NCBI GenBank assembly: GCA_001600635.1
Contig: BCKL01000001.1
Location: forward strand, 213,550-277,549
Length of the DNA stretch: 64,000 nucleotides
Source: Leucosporidium creatinivorum
Lineage: Eukaryota > Basidiomycota > Microbotryomycetes > Leucosporidiales > Leucosporidiaceae
Direction of reading: 5' to 3'
Numbering within the stretch: position 1 is the first letter of the stretch; every line of letters starts with the position of its first letter. Both the position numbers and the translations under genes were made by a program. Shown one piece after another: positions 45,363-56,840 of the stretch. Under the pieces are notes generated by a model that searched no databases, was not told the origin of the DNA, and saw nothing but the letters and a program-made list of their open reading frames with translations.

Positions 45363-46324
45363 CCATGCACCTGTCATGTCACCGGCGCCTCGCCCACTGA
45401 CACTCCCCTCGCCTTCACCGCTGCACACGCCCTATTAGTGCGAGGAGAACGTCCATCTCATTCTACTGTCTCTCAATACCACTCAGCGACAATCCTGCGC
45501 CCTCTTCATCACCAATCTCGACCGGACCGCCCTTCTGTTCCACCAAAAGGCCTCTCCGCCCGAACGAGCGAATCAGGGTCACTACGTGGTGTGGGACTAT
45601 CATGTGATCGCTGTTACGGTAGAGTAGGATGGTACGAGCTGGGTCTGGGATCAGGATTCAAGGCTAGGCTGCCCGGTAGAGCTGCAAGGTGTGTTCGGCG
45701 CTGCTCTCCTCCCGCAGTTTTCGCCCAGCTCGACACTAATCTCCTCGCTGCATGCAAACAAAATACCTAGAGATTACCTTTTGACCCGACTTGTTCGCTC
45801 TGGACGTCCTCCCGGCTTCGATGGGAAGGTGAGCAGTCACGCTCTGCCCTTAACCGAACTGAGCCGGACTCCCCTCTTGCGCACGCCCAGCCGTTTTCGC
45901 ATCGTCTCCGCTCAAGAACTGTTCGAGAACTTCGCTTCAGACCGCTCACACATGGCTAGCTTAGCATTCCCCGGCTCCCTCTCGTGCTCGGCGCTGAACT
46001 ACTTCTTGCCGACAGCTCTCACCTTCGTCAACAAGCTCCTCATCCTTGACTTCGGCAGCTCTCATAGAGTCTTTGCATACTCTTGAAGCCACGCACATCC
46101 ACCCTCCCCCACCGTATCCTCCTCTGCTCGGTCCGGCAGCACTCGCCCGAGGGGAGCGGATGAACCTGTTTGAGCGGTGGCTGGATGTGAGAATCGGAAC
46201 CAAGAAAGAGGGAGAAGAGCATGTCGAGGGATTTGGAGTGGTGTTGAAGGGTGTTGGAGAGCTGCTGGAGTGGACTGGCTGGGAAGAGCAGAGGGAGTAA
46301 GGGGATTTGGCTGGTCATCACAAG
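45363..46324 (+). pseudogene. NTAQ1 pseudogene
   Basis: Clear relatives of NTAQ1 exons 1-4 persist: CEENVHLILLSLNTT, NQGHYVVWDYHVIAVTVE, GTSWVWDQDSRLGCPVELQ, SRFRIVSAQELFENFASDR and NLFERWLDVRIGTKKEG. The codon just before the catalytic Cys is a stop (CCC TAT TAG TGC), a second stop follows VTVE, and the first exon has lost the frame of its start region. It is a dead copy. It lies between an intact F-box copy and a broken KCTD-like copy, the same order as at 8.9-12.4 kb. Confidence 0.8.
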
Positions 46325-46327
46325 CGA

Positions 46328-47390
46328 TGGCGAGGCAGTTCAACATTAGTAAGTAGCTGTGTCAGTAGACTACTCGGTCTCATCCCTTGCAACCAAGAGA
46401 AGCAGCGAGAGACCGACCAAGCCAGGGCTGAAAGGTGGACCGAGCTCAGTGCGCGAGTCGACGGACGGCCACCAGTGATGATCAGGTGCAAGTTTTCCTG
46501 GCTCTTCCACATTGCTGAAGCCGGTCTGATGTTGAGCTGTAAGTATGAGGTAGGAGGAGCAAAGCCTACAGCCTATAACTTTCAACTAATGCTCTCTCCT
46601 GGGTCACTCTCCCCTTTGCAATCCAGCAGACCCCGCCGAACCCGAGCCAAAAGGCCTGACAGTCGAGGTCGGAGAAGTCACCTTCAGGCTTTCCGCCCAA
46701 CAGCTAGCAATAGCTGCACCCAGCATCTTCAGCCAAATCACCATTCTCTTACCCTCCTCATCCTCAACCGCAGCCCCGCGCTCTTCAAGCTCATCCGCGA
46801 CCACCTCTTTTTAAGACCCTCTACTCCTCCTACCTACTTGAGCGCAACTTCCCTTCGCCTATCACTCGCTTCGCCTTTCACTTCGCACTCGTCTCAGCAT
46901 CCTCCTCGCTCATGTTGGCCATCATCATCATCATTCGTCTTCGGTATTGTCTACTACAGCATCTACCATCGCCTCTACCTTGACTACCTCAACAGCTTCG
47001 TCCTCCATCACCTCTCCCTCGCCTTTCCTCCGCTGGCTCGGACTTAGGCGGCTCGGCTCGAGTCTCAAGGGACTCGCTCCTCGTGTGGAAGCTCAGGGAG
47101 AGTAGGGATAGGAGGGCACGGTCTTTAGGGATTGGAGTATGCGACTCCACGTCGCAGGGAGTGAGGTGGAGGTGGACCCCTATCCACTCAGGCGCGGTCA
47201 AGTCAGATGCGCGCTGAGCAGGGACTGTCTCTCTTCTTCAGCTTCGCTAGAACTGAGGAGAGCGACAGGTGAGTAGTTATGTATCACTGCTATGTATTAG
47301 TGCTTCGCTAGAACTGAGGAGAGCGATACCTCTCCGGCTACCAAATCTTCCCCGTCAGTCTCTACTACAATTATGTTCTTCCCAAACCCC
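46328..47390 (+). pseudogene. KCTD-like pseudogene split by an LTR-like insertion
   Basis: Upstream part to about 46807: a leader-like exon, then an intron with AAGCCTACAGC, then PAEPEPKGLTVEVGEVTFRL, SAQQLAIAAPSIFSQ and, in another frame, LNRSPALFKLIRDHL. The coding sequence resumes at about 47328 with LSGYQIFPVSLYYNYVLPK, matching LSGYRIFPLNPYYF of the 11788 gene. Between the two parts lies an insertion of about 520 bp. Frame differences within the BTB region show the copy was already decaying or decayed later. Confidence 0.7.
46808..47327. mobile_element. Solo-LTR-like insertion
   Basis: About 520 bp inserted into the KCTD pseudogene and flanked by ACCTC (46803-46807 and 47328-47332), a 5-bp target duplication as made by LTR-element integrases. 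Its right end carries a 25-bp direct repeat (47241-47265 and 47302-47326) around a CAGGTGAG spacer, a structure shared with the two copia LTR types further on. No coding part. It is a fossil of an LTR element; the ends do not show a clean TG..CA, so the family is uncertain. Confidence 0.5.
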
Positions 47391-48969
47391 TACAGCCTCT
47401 GCCTCATTCACCCCCTGCCTTGCAAGATCTAGAGCCTTGCACAAATGATCACCTCTCTTGTGGGCCAAACAAGACTTGAAGATAAATGTGTATAACAATT
47501 CTTCAGCTTTTCAGAGTCTGCTCTGTAATGGATAACAGCACACAGCCAATTCAGATGAGAGAATATCCCACCCGGCCTTTATTTTGTGGCCCAAGCTCAA
47601 GGCTGCCTCTTCAGAATCAGCGGATTGCCTCTCTCTTTCCTACTTGTCACTCCTCCACCCACACCAACTCTTCTCAGCCATGAGCAGAGCAAAAGTAGTC
47701 CCATTAACAGAAGCCTTCCACTACAAGCATGCACGCTCAGGTCAGGACTACCACACTGCAGACTCCCCCTCTGTAGTCAATCATTTCAGCAGGCATTGTC
47801 CTAAAGGACTACAGGATCCATCTGCCTTTGAGCTACATGCACCTCAGCGTAGGGCACCAGTGTCCATCAAATGGCAAGGAAGGGTGCAGAAGCCTACTCC
47901 CATACAGAAGTCTGCCCAGGTGTGTTGGCCCAGGTCCCATGGTCTGGACAGTGAACCTGCTGACTTTTTGCTGTTGAACTGTTGATTATGCTGAGCGTGC
48001 AAGGCCAGACGTCAAGATCTTAACGTCCCAGGCTGCCACATGTTGCAGCAAGACGAGTGAGCCAGAACCAACTTGAATTGCTTGAGTTGCAGGAGTTGAC
48101 CTTCCATGCAGCCACCTCACCATCAATTGGCTCCAGCAGCAACACTCCCCAGCCATCACACTCCACCAAGACTCCACCACCTCCACCCCCTTGCCTTCCT
48201 TCCAGCCCCCTAATGGAGTCTCGTTTTCCAACCACCAGCTACCCTGCCATCATCATCCGTGCTGTGAAGGCCTAGCCTCCACCTTCACTTCTGGGGTTCA
48301 AATAGTCCGTCAAGAGAACAAGTCGGCACTTGTTCTACTAGCCTTTTGGGCCAGCGGTCTAAGAAGACAGTTACATTATTGACGGGTGTAGCACGGTCCT
48401 TGACACGTGCGCCAAGTCGTGAGCCGGCGCTTCCTCCAGAGCCTAGTGACGAGCTCCCCCACCTCCACCCTTCTGGGACACCTGCACAACCTCACTTCAT
48501 TCTGCCCACATTGGTGCACTCTCTCAATCATTCCCCTTCCTTTACCCCTCCCCAGGGATGTCTTTCCCGGGCTCAGCAAGCCATCCACTCCCCGGCATCC
48601 ACCTCTTGCTCCCCACCAATCACAGGCCAGAGCACTTCTTCTGCAAAGCTTGGACAACACCCAGACCCTCTAGCTCCACCTACTCTTTGCCCCCCTCTCC
48701 GTTTGCCACTTCTCCCCACGCTGCATAGCTCGTCCCCCTTTCCAACCCGGCACCACCCCAAACGTGCACGGCTTTCTCCTACTCAGCTCCTGCCTGGGCT
48801 TGAGATACTCCAGGGATGGCGCTACCGGTCTCCCAGAGAGGTAAAGAGGATACAGATGAAGAAGAGAAAAAGAGCAGAAGAGGAGATGAGGAAGATGAGC
48901 AGCCCTAAGGACACCTCTGGGAGGGTGCAGTGGACAGGAAAGAAGAGCCGGGTGGGTAAGCCATAGCAT
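47391..48969. other. Compositionally distinct stretch, no recognised gene
   Basis: Sequence here is less GC-rich and lacks the TCGGCG and GAGCTC words that pervade the host DNA. Open frames exist (for example 47584-47985 and 48346-48966 on the plus strand, the latter ending in a Lys/Arg/Glu-rich tail KRIQMKKRKRAEEEMRKM), but I recognise no family and see no introns of the host type. It is bordered by retroelement debris, so it is probably part of a foreign or very old element. Confidence 0.4.
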
Positions 48970-48999
48970 ACAGCAATCTCACAGCAATAGTAAAATACT

Positions 49000-49330
49000 T
49001 CAGACTGCCGTAATTTAGCTGCCACGATCCGTCTGTAAGCTTCCTGGTTCAAATTACAAGGATCATCTTGGGCTAGACGCCAGCTTGAGTCCGAACCTGG
49101 CGGTGAGGAAAGACTTCTGACAGTCAATCTCACTCTGGAGGAGAGATGCATGCAGATTGTCATCAACATAGACGGCCATAAGGTGGTGCACAATTTTGTT
49201 GCCAAGCTTCTTGGTGTGCACATAGACGCAGGAGTTGGGCGCTATGGACTTGTAGCCAAGGTTCTTCTTGATGGTGCCGTTGTAAGTCTTGCGCCAGATC
49301 CTTCCCAACTGAGGTAGACCGTAGACCGAC
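49000..49330 (-). mobile_element. Ty1/copia reverse transcriptase fragment (fossil)
   Basis: A short minus-strand piece of copia polymerase around the YVDD catalytic box (AVYVDDNLHASLL), in opposite orientation to the larger copia remnant downstream. Broken and partial. Confidence 0.7.
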
Positions 49331-49353
49331 TGCTTGAGGTGGAGAGCTGTAAG

Positions 49354-49868
49354 TGTTGCAACTACGCCATGCGAGCAGTAGCTACCTCGCTACAGCTCAG
49401 CGACCTCCCTCCTCCTCCTCCTACTACTCAAACTCCCTTCGCTCGCTTCGCCTTCCTCGCTTTGCTTTCCTCCCCCTCCTTTGCATCAACTTTCCTCTTT
49501 ATCATCATCATCCTATCGTCAGGACGACTCTTCCCCTGCTCAGGAATTGAGCGCCAACCGGCTGGACCATTCGGCGCGCTTCAGGGAGTCGGCAGTGACC
49601 AACTCCCCTCGGATGGGCTAGCCTCGGGGGAGACAGCCCCATGGCTGGATTGGTGGATGGGTATGCATGGCATTGATGGTGGTATTGGGTTTTCCTGCCT
49701 CCTACTCTCACTCAGCTCAAGACCCCTATCTCTGAGTGGATTTAGGAGCGGTGGGCTGCCTCTGCAGGGGGTCTCTCTCTAACTTCATCTGAGAGAGTCT
49801 CCTGCAGGTGAGCATTTGTAGTCTCTCTTTCTGCTGCATTAGAACTTCATCTGAGAGAGTCTCCTGCA
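49354..49868 (+). repeat. LTR type A, first copy (515 bp)
   Basis: Starts TGTTGCA and ends CCTGCA; same length as the copy at 53328-53842 and only slightly diverged. Its end carries an approximately 27-bp direct repeat around CAGGTGAGC. It abuts copia pol sequence on the right, so this copy is a solo LTR or a recombination joint, not a normal 5' end. Confidence 0.75.
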
Positions 49869-51829
49869 GCCTTTGCGACAGACAGCTTGATGAGGGAGCT
49901 CAAGTCGCTCAAGGACGACTATGACGTCTACGACATGGTCGACCGCTTTTCACTCCCTCCCAACGCCAAGGTCATCCCCTCCATGTTTGTCTACATGACC
50001 AAGCGCGACTCGGACAGAGAGATCAAGGAGCACAAGGCCCGTCTCGTTTAGTTTAGTTTAGTTTATTGTGTTTCAGTCTATGTCAAGCTTTTGCCCATTG
50101 AGACCACCTATAAGAGTAGACAAAGCGGAGAGGGGAAGGAGGAGGGGTGGCTCAGGCCTGGAAGGGTGCAGATACTCTAATAGTGTGGTGGGTGACCTGG
50201 GTGTCTACTGAGGGACCATTGAGAAGCTACTCATCATCATCATCATCATCATCAACACTGCACTTCAAGGCCCGTCTCGTCGCCATAGGGAACAACCAGC
50301 GTGAGGGAGTCAACTTCCACCAGACCTTCCTCCCGACGCTTCAAGCTCCCGCAATGCGCTCCATCTTCGCTCTCGTCGCTCAGGAGGACCTCATTGTTGA
50401 GCAGACCAACATCAACAAGGCGTACCTTCATGGCAAGCTCAACGCCGACCACCTCTTCATGCTCATCCCCGACGGAATCGTCCAGGCCACCCCGAGCTCA
50501 AGGGCAAGATCCTTCATCTCAAACAAGGCCCTCTACGGTCTCCCTCAAGCCGACAACATCTGGAACAAGACCTACGACACCAACATCCGCGAGAACCTTG
50601 GCTACACGCCCAACGTCAGCAACGGATGCGTCTACGTCAAGTCCGAGATGCTCAACGGTTGCCGAGTCTACCACATCCTTGCCATCTACGTCAACAACAA
50701 CATCCACGTCTCGGCTACGCGGAAGGAGATTGACAGGCAGAAGAAGGTCCTCAACGTCAAGCTTGGCCTCAAACAGCGAGGAAAGCCCAAGTTCCTACTC
50801 AGCATCCAGTTTTGCCACGGCAAGGATGGCTCATGGCACCTCTTGCAGGGCAATTACATCCGCAAGACCACCAAGAAGTTCATCGGAGACGAGCCGCATC
50901 ACGCCACCTACACGCCGTTCCATCCGAGCATCCTCACCTCCCTGCCAGACGTTGACAAGCAGTGCACGCCCGAGACTAGGAAGCAGTACCTCTCCATCAT
51001 CAGCTTGCTACTCTACATCTCTGGAGGAACCCGCCCCGAGATCGCCTTCCATGTCAACTTCTTTGCACGCTTCAGCAGAGGACCAACTGGGGCGCATTTT
51101 GACGCAGCTTGCCAAGTCCTCCGCTATATCTATTCGACTCTCGACCTCGGGCTACTCTACCGCCAGCTCAAGCAGGGAGGAGGAGACGCGACGGGCTACA
51201 TCCAGACAAACAAGGTCACCGTTGAGGAGCGCCAAGAGCGGAGTCGTCGGATTCACCGACGCAGGATGGGCAGACGATCAAAAGACGCACCGCTCGACGA
51301 TTTCCTACGTCTGCCTCCAAGCAGGCGCGGCTACATCATGGGCAAGCAAGCAGACCAAGATGCCTTCTCTCTCGTCATGCGAGTCCGAGCTCAATGCCCT
51401 CACCGAAGGAGCACACAAGGCCAAGCTCATCCAGAAGCTCAAGTCAGAACTTGGGCATCCTCACAAGGAACTGATTGTCATCTTCGGCGACAACACGGGA
51501 GCCAACTCGGCAGCTTGCAACGCCAAGAACAGCACAAGGCAGAAGCACATGGAGATCAAGAACCTCTGGATTTGCAAGGCAGCTCAAAACAAGGTGGTCG
51601 CCATCGAGTAGATCAGCACCCAGGACCAGGTCGCCGACGCTCTCACCAAGCCCCTCGCTTGTCCCGCTTTCGAGCGTCACCGAACCTCGCTCGGCATCGT
51701 CAATCCCCCATGGGATTACGGGAGGGTATCGAGCAGGGGCTCTAGAACGCCGCCATTGTCATGTACCACATCATCATGTACCTCATCATCTACCCTCATC
51801 GTCTACCTTGACCTCATGTACCACTACAA
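49869..51829 (+). mobile_element. Ty1/copia pol remnant, RT to RNase H (fossil)
   Basis: Plus-strand copia element lacking gag and most of the integrase. Parts in order: start of the reverse transcriptase (LKDDYDVYDMVD), the core (QTNINKAYLHGKL, LYGLPQAD, AIYVNNNIHV) and the RNase H end (NSTRQKHMEIK, DQVADALTKPLA), then a type B LTR. Broken, with a few disruptions, including a 218-bp insertion. Age is probably moderate since long frames survive. Confidence 0.8.
50048..50265. mobile_element. 218-bp SINE-like insertion with 15-bp target duplication
   Basis: Flanked by CAAGGCCCGTCTCGT at 50033-50047 and 50266-50280. It starts with a TTTAG repeat and ends with a (TCA)n run and ACACTGCACTT. A long target duplication and a simple-repeat tail are typical of insertion by LINE-type target-primed reverse transcription. 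No coding. I do not see clear Pol III A/B boxes, so the SINE call is tentative. Confidence 0.55.
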
Positions 51830-52255
51830 TGTTGAGACGGCCGACTAGTACCTCATGATTGGCATCTACCACAAGTTCTACCACAAGTTCATCATCATCA
51901 TCTACCTCACCATCTACCTCATCATGTACACACCATCAGGACGTCTTCCTCGAGTTCATCTCCCATCGGTTCAATTCCTCTTCGGCGCGCCTTCAAGTGT
52001 TGGCCCTCTCTCCTCAACTTTTGCTCGTCCCTCTTGGCCAGGTACTTGCTCAAGAGGGTTGACTCCCACTGGACATCATCTAGGAGGAGTGCGGAGTGAT
52101 TTGTTTGAAGTGAGGGAAGCGAGTCTTTGGGGTTAAGACCCGAGGCCGGGCGCTCACCTGGGTCTCTCTTCAGCTAGTCTGAAGCAGTCAACCTCAGGTG
52201 AGTTTGAGTAGTTGTAGCATGTCTGTAAGGAGCTAGTCTGAAGCAGTCAACCTCA
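51830..52255 (+). repeat. LTR type B (426 bp)
   Basis: Starts TGTTGAGACGG and ends CAACCTCA, directly after the copia pol remnant, so it is that element's 3' LTR. It is matched in inverted orientation by 56086-56525. It contains CATCATCATCTACC runs and, at its end, an approximately 27-bp direct repeat around CAGGTGAGTTTG. Confidence 0.75.
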
Positions 52256-53327
52256 GGCTTGCACATACAAAGCCTTCCTCGGCGTCGGGCTCTCGCCCTC
52301 CTTGACCTTTGCTTCCTCGACCTCTCCTGGACGTCCAGATCATCGGAAGAGTAGTGATCCTCACCGGGGGATCACTGGGAGAAGTTTGGTGGAGTTTGGT
52401 GAAGTTTGGTGGAGTTTGGTGAAGTTTGGTGGAGTTTGGGAATGAGACTCCTATCGGGGACTTAGGCGGAGTGGGACTTAAGTCCCAGGGGGCGGGCGCT
52501 CCCTAGGTTGTCCTCAGCTCAGTCTGAGGGTTCTCAGCCTAGTATAAGTACAAAGATGAAGCGACCATTGCACAGCCAATGACTCCATGACAACGCTTCC
52601 CATGTCTCTACAAGGTACTCAACGTTGGAAAGAGCGACGGAGAGGCTTCTTGCTGCAAGTGTGGCTCAATGACCATCTGTCCATTGTCCTTGCTGTTCCC
52701 TCGACACCTAAAACATCACTGTGTCACCTTGGGAAAGATATTAGCTAGACAAAGTGTTGCTTCTGATGCGGGTTGACAAGATGAAGGGACCCTTGCACAG
52801 CTGATGACTCCATGACAATGCTTCCCATGTCTCTGCAAGGTACTCAACGTTGGAAAGAACAACAAAGAGGCTTCTTGCTGCAAGTGTGGCTCAATGACCA
52901 TCTGTCCATTGTCCTTGCTGTTCCCTCGACACCTAAAGCATCACTGCGTCACCTTGAGCAGAGTGCGGCGGGAGGGAGACGCGCCAACACTTCCTCCTCT
53001 CCTGCCCACTCTACTCCACCGCACGCAGCTCTTTACGTCGAGAAGTAGGCAAGGTGTGGTGGGTCGGGCCTCGTCGCCTGCCTTTACGCCGACTTCGCCC
53101 AACTTCGCCTACAACCCCCTCGTCGACGAGCCAAGGGAGGAGGACCTCGCTCTACCTATCAACTTCACCAGCACTACGTCGGTCAACCACTCAGTCACGC
53201 CTGCTCCCATGCCCATCCCTTCGCCCATCACCACTCCTATTGCCGACTCGCTCATCGTCGAGTCAAACATTGAGATGAACACCACCGTTGGAGAAGGATC
53301 GGCTGCTTGCACTACACCCGTCGACAA
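52256..53327. other. Mixed retroelement debris
   Basis: It contains a short tandem repeat of GTTTGGTGGA/GTTTGGTGAA units (about 52383-52440), a duplicated block (separate entry) and, at about 52990-53327, a Pro/Ser/Thr-rich frame resembling the linker between integrase and reverse transcriptase of copia elements. No host gene seen. Confidence 0.5.
52552..52967. repeat. Tandem duplication, approximately 185-bp units
   Basis: The block starting AAGATGAAGCGACCATTG at about 52552 recurs at about 52778 with few changes, the two starts being 226 bp apart. Both contain a CTTGCTGCAAGTGTGGCTCA segment. Origin unknown. Confidence 0.7.
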
Positions 53328-53842
53328 TGTTGCGACTACGCCATCCGAGCAGTAGCTACCTCGCTACAGCTCAGCGACCTCCCTCCTCCTCCTCCTACAA
53401 CTCGGACTTCCTTCGCTCGCTTCGCCTTCCTCGCTTTGCCTTCCTCCTCCTCCTTTGCATCGACTTTCCTCTTTATCATCATCATCCTATCGTCAGGACG
53501 ACTCTTCCCCTGCTCAGGAATTGAGCGCCGACCGGCTGGACCGTTTGGCGCGCTTCAGGGAGTCGGCGGTGACCGACTCCCATCGGATGGGCTAGTCTCG
53601 AGGGAGACAGCCCCATGGCTGGAGTGGTGGATGGGTATGCATGGCATTGATGGTGGTATTGGGTTTCCCCGGCTCCTACTCTCACTCAGCTCAAGACCCC
53701 TATCTCTGAGTGGATTTAGGAGCGGCGGGCTGCCTCTGCAGGGGGTCTCTCTCTAACTTCATCTGAGAGAGTCTCCTGCAGGTGAGCATTTGTAGTCTCT
53801 CTTTCTGCTGCAATAGAACTTCATCTGAGAGAGTCTCCTGCA
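53328..53842 (+). repeat. LTR type A, second copy (515 bp), 5' LTR of a copia element
   Basis: Starts TGTTGCG, ends CCTGCA and is followed by a leader and then a gag-like frame, so it is the 5' LTR of the element that follows. It lies inside older copia debris. Near-identity with 49354-49868 indicates recent activity of this family. Confidence 0.8.
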
Positions 53843-56085
53843 GCCTTAGCGACAGCCCAGGAGCCCTTAATGAGCTACAAGCGACTGCTGTGAGTCCAGC
53901 CAATCAAAACAAGTGCAACTCGATCCAGCTCTCGCTGCCGCTACTTGCCTACAACTCGCTCGCTCGCTGCACCCTCTCATCCAGATGGCCTCAGACAACG
54001 CCCCCTGGGGCGAAGCCAACTTCCAGGACCCGACGGAGCGTCGGTTGAGATCGCCCCCGCCAGACGCGTCTCAGCAAGGTCGCGGAGGCTCTCCTTGTCG
54101 TCGCTCGCCTTTCGGAGAGCTCCCTCATCCTAGCAACTACTCAGGTACATTGTCCTGGTGTCCCTGGTGGTCCCCCTCCTCGATCAAGCCTCTGGACATC
54201 AAGTACCATCTCCAGGGTCGAGCCAACTTCCCCGAGTGGGAGACACAGATCCGCAACCTCATCAAGCTCGAGGCGCACAAGCTCTTCGACGTCAAGAACG
54301 AACCGACTACTGGTACGAACAAGCACGAGGACTGGAGAGCCAAGCAGGTCTGGGCGGTCGGCCTCATCCTCAACTCGATCTCGACCAAGGTCGCTCAAGT
54401 CGTTCCCTCGGGCAAGAAGACCGTCGCCATCGTCTGGGCAGTGCTACAGGAAGCCTGCGTCGGCGGAGACACCTCCACCCTCCTCGACGCGCTGCACAAG
54501 CTCAAGGATCTGCACCCCCAAGGCGACCCTCCTTTGCAAGACGCATTCGACAACTTCCGCACAACATCCTCAAGCAGTCCATCATCTCGCGCGGAGCCAC
54601 CGTCAAGACCTTCTTCTCCTCCTTCCTCCTCGACGCCCTCAACGGAGCGGGATTCGACTCGATGAAGGAGCTCCTCCTCGCCCTCGGTCGCGCTATGAGC
54701 GAAGTCGACTCGCGTCAAGTCTCGGCCGCCTCCATCATCCCTTCCACCGAGGCCATCTTCGAGTACGCTTGTCACAAGATCACGGCCAGCAACGAGTCGG
54801 CCAAGTCGGCGTACCAGGCCTCGACCAAGAAGGGCGGCAAGGGATCCGGCTTCTACTCCCAGCCTCCGACGACCGGGTGACCCTGCTGCCACAAGGGCTT
54901 CCACTGGTCAAAGGACTGCAAGGATCCCAAGGCCCCCAAGTGGCGCGCCGAGCGCAAGACGAGTCGCAAGCCCAAGGCCGACACCGAGACGGCTTCGGCG
55001 AACGTCGGCGCGTGGACCGACACGACCTCGACGCCCTCGGCTGGAGGGTACAACACTTTGCTCAACGACGAGCTCCCTACCGCTACCATCTTTGAGCACC
55101 ACAACTACACCGCCACCATCGCCTCGCCGGTCGGCGCCTTTGCGGCTTCGGTCAACAAGATCATCCTCGACACCGGCGCCTCCATCTCGATGACGGGAGC
55201 AGAGGAGTTGCTCACCAACGTCAAGGAGATCAGGCCGATCACAATCCATGGTGTAGCGCCCGGAGCGGTTGCGCACAAGAAGGGAGACCTCGCCCTCGAG
55301 CTCAAGTCGGGCCGCCTCATCATCTTGCCCGTCCTCGTCGTCAAGTCGCTCAAGAACACTCTTATTGCGACTCACGCGCTCACCGACCACCGCGTCGGCT
55401 TCACCGTCCTCGTCGACCAGTTCGGCGCCCTCCTCAAGGACAAGAACGGCAAGGTCATCGCTCGCGTCAAGCTCACGTCGGACAACCTCCTCGAGTTCGC
55501 CGACCCTTTCGCTTCGACCTCTTTCCTCTCGAGTGTGTCCTGTCCCCCCTCGGTCGGTCTTGTCGCTGGGGTGGACGAGCTGACCTGGCATCATCGGATG
55601 GCCCACCTCTCTACGCGTTCGTGTCAGAAGCTCGCGACGTCTGACTCAGTTCGAGGCATGACGATTACTGCAGCTAGTACCAATAGCAAAGAAGTGAAAA
55701 TCTGTAGGGTCTGCATTCCCGCGAAAGCGGTTGCTTTCCCGCATCCTCCATCCTCCTCCCACGTGAAGCGCCCTCTCGATCTTATCGCCTCCGATCTTAT
55801 CAGCTTTGAGGCTCCCTCCCTCAGCGGCAAGCTCTACGCCGTCATCTTCCTCAACGACCACTCGCGCAAGGTCGACGCCTACATCCTCCGCTACAAGTCG
55901 GAGACCCTCGCCGCCTTCAAGCACTACAAGGCGGCTGTAGAGAACGAACTCGGGCGCAAGATCAAGACGCCCCGCACCAACAACGGCGGCGAGTACATCT
56001 CCAAGGCGTTCAAGGCCTTCACTGACGAAGCGGGCATCAAGCACCAGTTCTCGGTCCCCTACACACCTCAGAACATATCAGAGCC
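53843..56085 (+). mobile_element. Ty1/copia element, gag-protease-integrase half (fossil)
   Basis: After the type A 5' LTR come a leader, a gag frame starting MASDNAPWGEANFQDP (53985), a CCHC-type knuckle (CHKGFHWSKDC), an aspartic protease (ILDTGASISM), a GAG-pre-integrase HHxxC-like region (TWHHRMAHLSTRSC) and the integrase core (DLISFEAPS.., TNNGGEYISKAF). The element is interrupted by a type B copia element near 56086; its 3' half is not in the window. Broken, with roughly two or three disruptions besides the insertion. Confidence 0.82.
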
Positions 56086-56525
56086 TGAGGTTGACTGCTT
56101 CAGACTAGCTCCTTACAGACATGCTACAACTACTCAAACTCACCTGAGGTCGACTGCTCTGAGGTCGACTGCTTCAGACTAGCTGAAGAGAGACCCAGGT
56201 GAGTGCCCGGCCTCGGGTCTTAACCCCCAAAGACTCGCCTCCCTCACTTCCACCAAATCACTCCATACTCCTCCTAGATGATACTCAGTGGGAGTAAACC
56301 CTCTTGAGCGAGTACCTGGCCGAGAGGGACGAGCGAAAGTCGAGGAGAGAGGGCCGACACTTGAAGGCGCGCCGAAGAGGAATCAAACCGATGGGAGATG
56401 AACTCGAGGTAGACGTCCTGATGGTGTACATGATGAGGTAGGCGATGAGGTAGATGATGATGGTGATCTCGNGGTAGAACTCGTGGTAGATGCCAATCAT
56501 GAGGTAGTAGTCGGCCGTCTCAACA
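56086..56525 (-). repeat. LTR type B, inverted copy (440 bp)
   Basis: Reverse complement of the 51830-52255 LTR (TGTTGAGACGG at 56525, CCTCA end at 56086). It is the 3' LTR of the minus-strand copia element that extends to the right edge of the window. One ambiguous base near 56472. Confidence 0.78.
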
Positions 56526-56840
56526 CTCCCCCGTAATCCCACTGGGGGGATTAGCGAGTCCGAGCGCAGCTTGGTGCTTCTCGAACGCCGGTCGAGGAAG
56601 CGCTTTGGTGAAGGTGTCGGCGACCTGCTCCGCTGTCGGCGTGTAGGCGATGTCAACCTGTCCTTGGCAAACCGCACGACGCACGAACATGTCGCGAATG
56701 TCCATGTGCTTGCTGCGTCGAGCGTGCTTGGGGTTGCGAGCGCAGGTGATGGCTCCAGTATTGTCGCCGAGGATCTTGATGGGCTGGTCGAGGGGGAAGC
56801 TGAGCTCCGCAATGATGTTGCGGATGGCGAGAGCCTCCCT

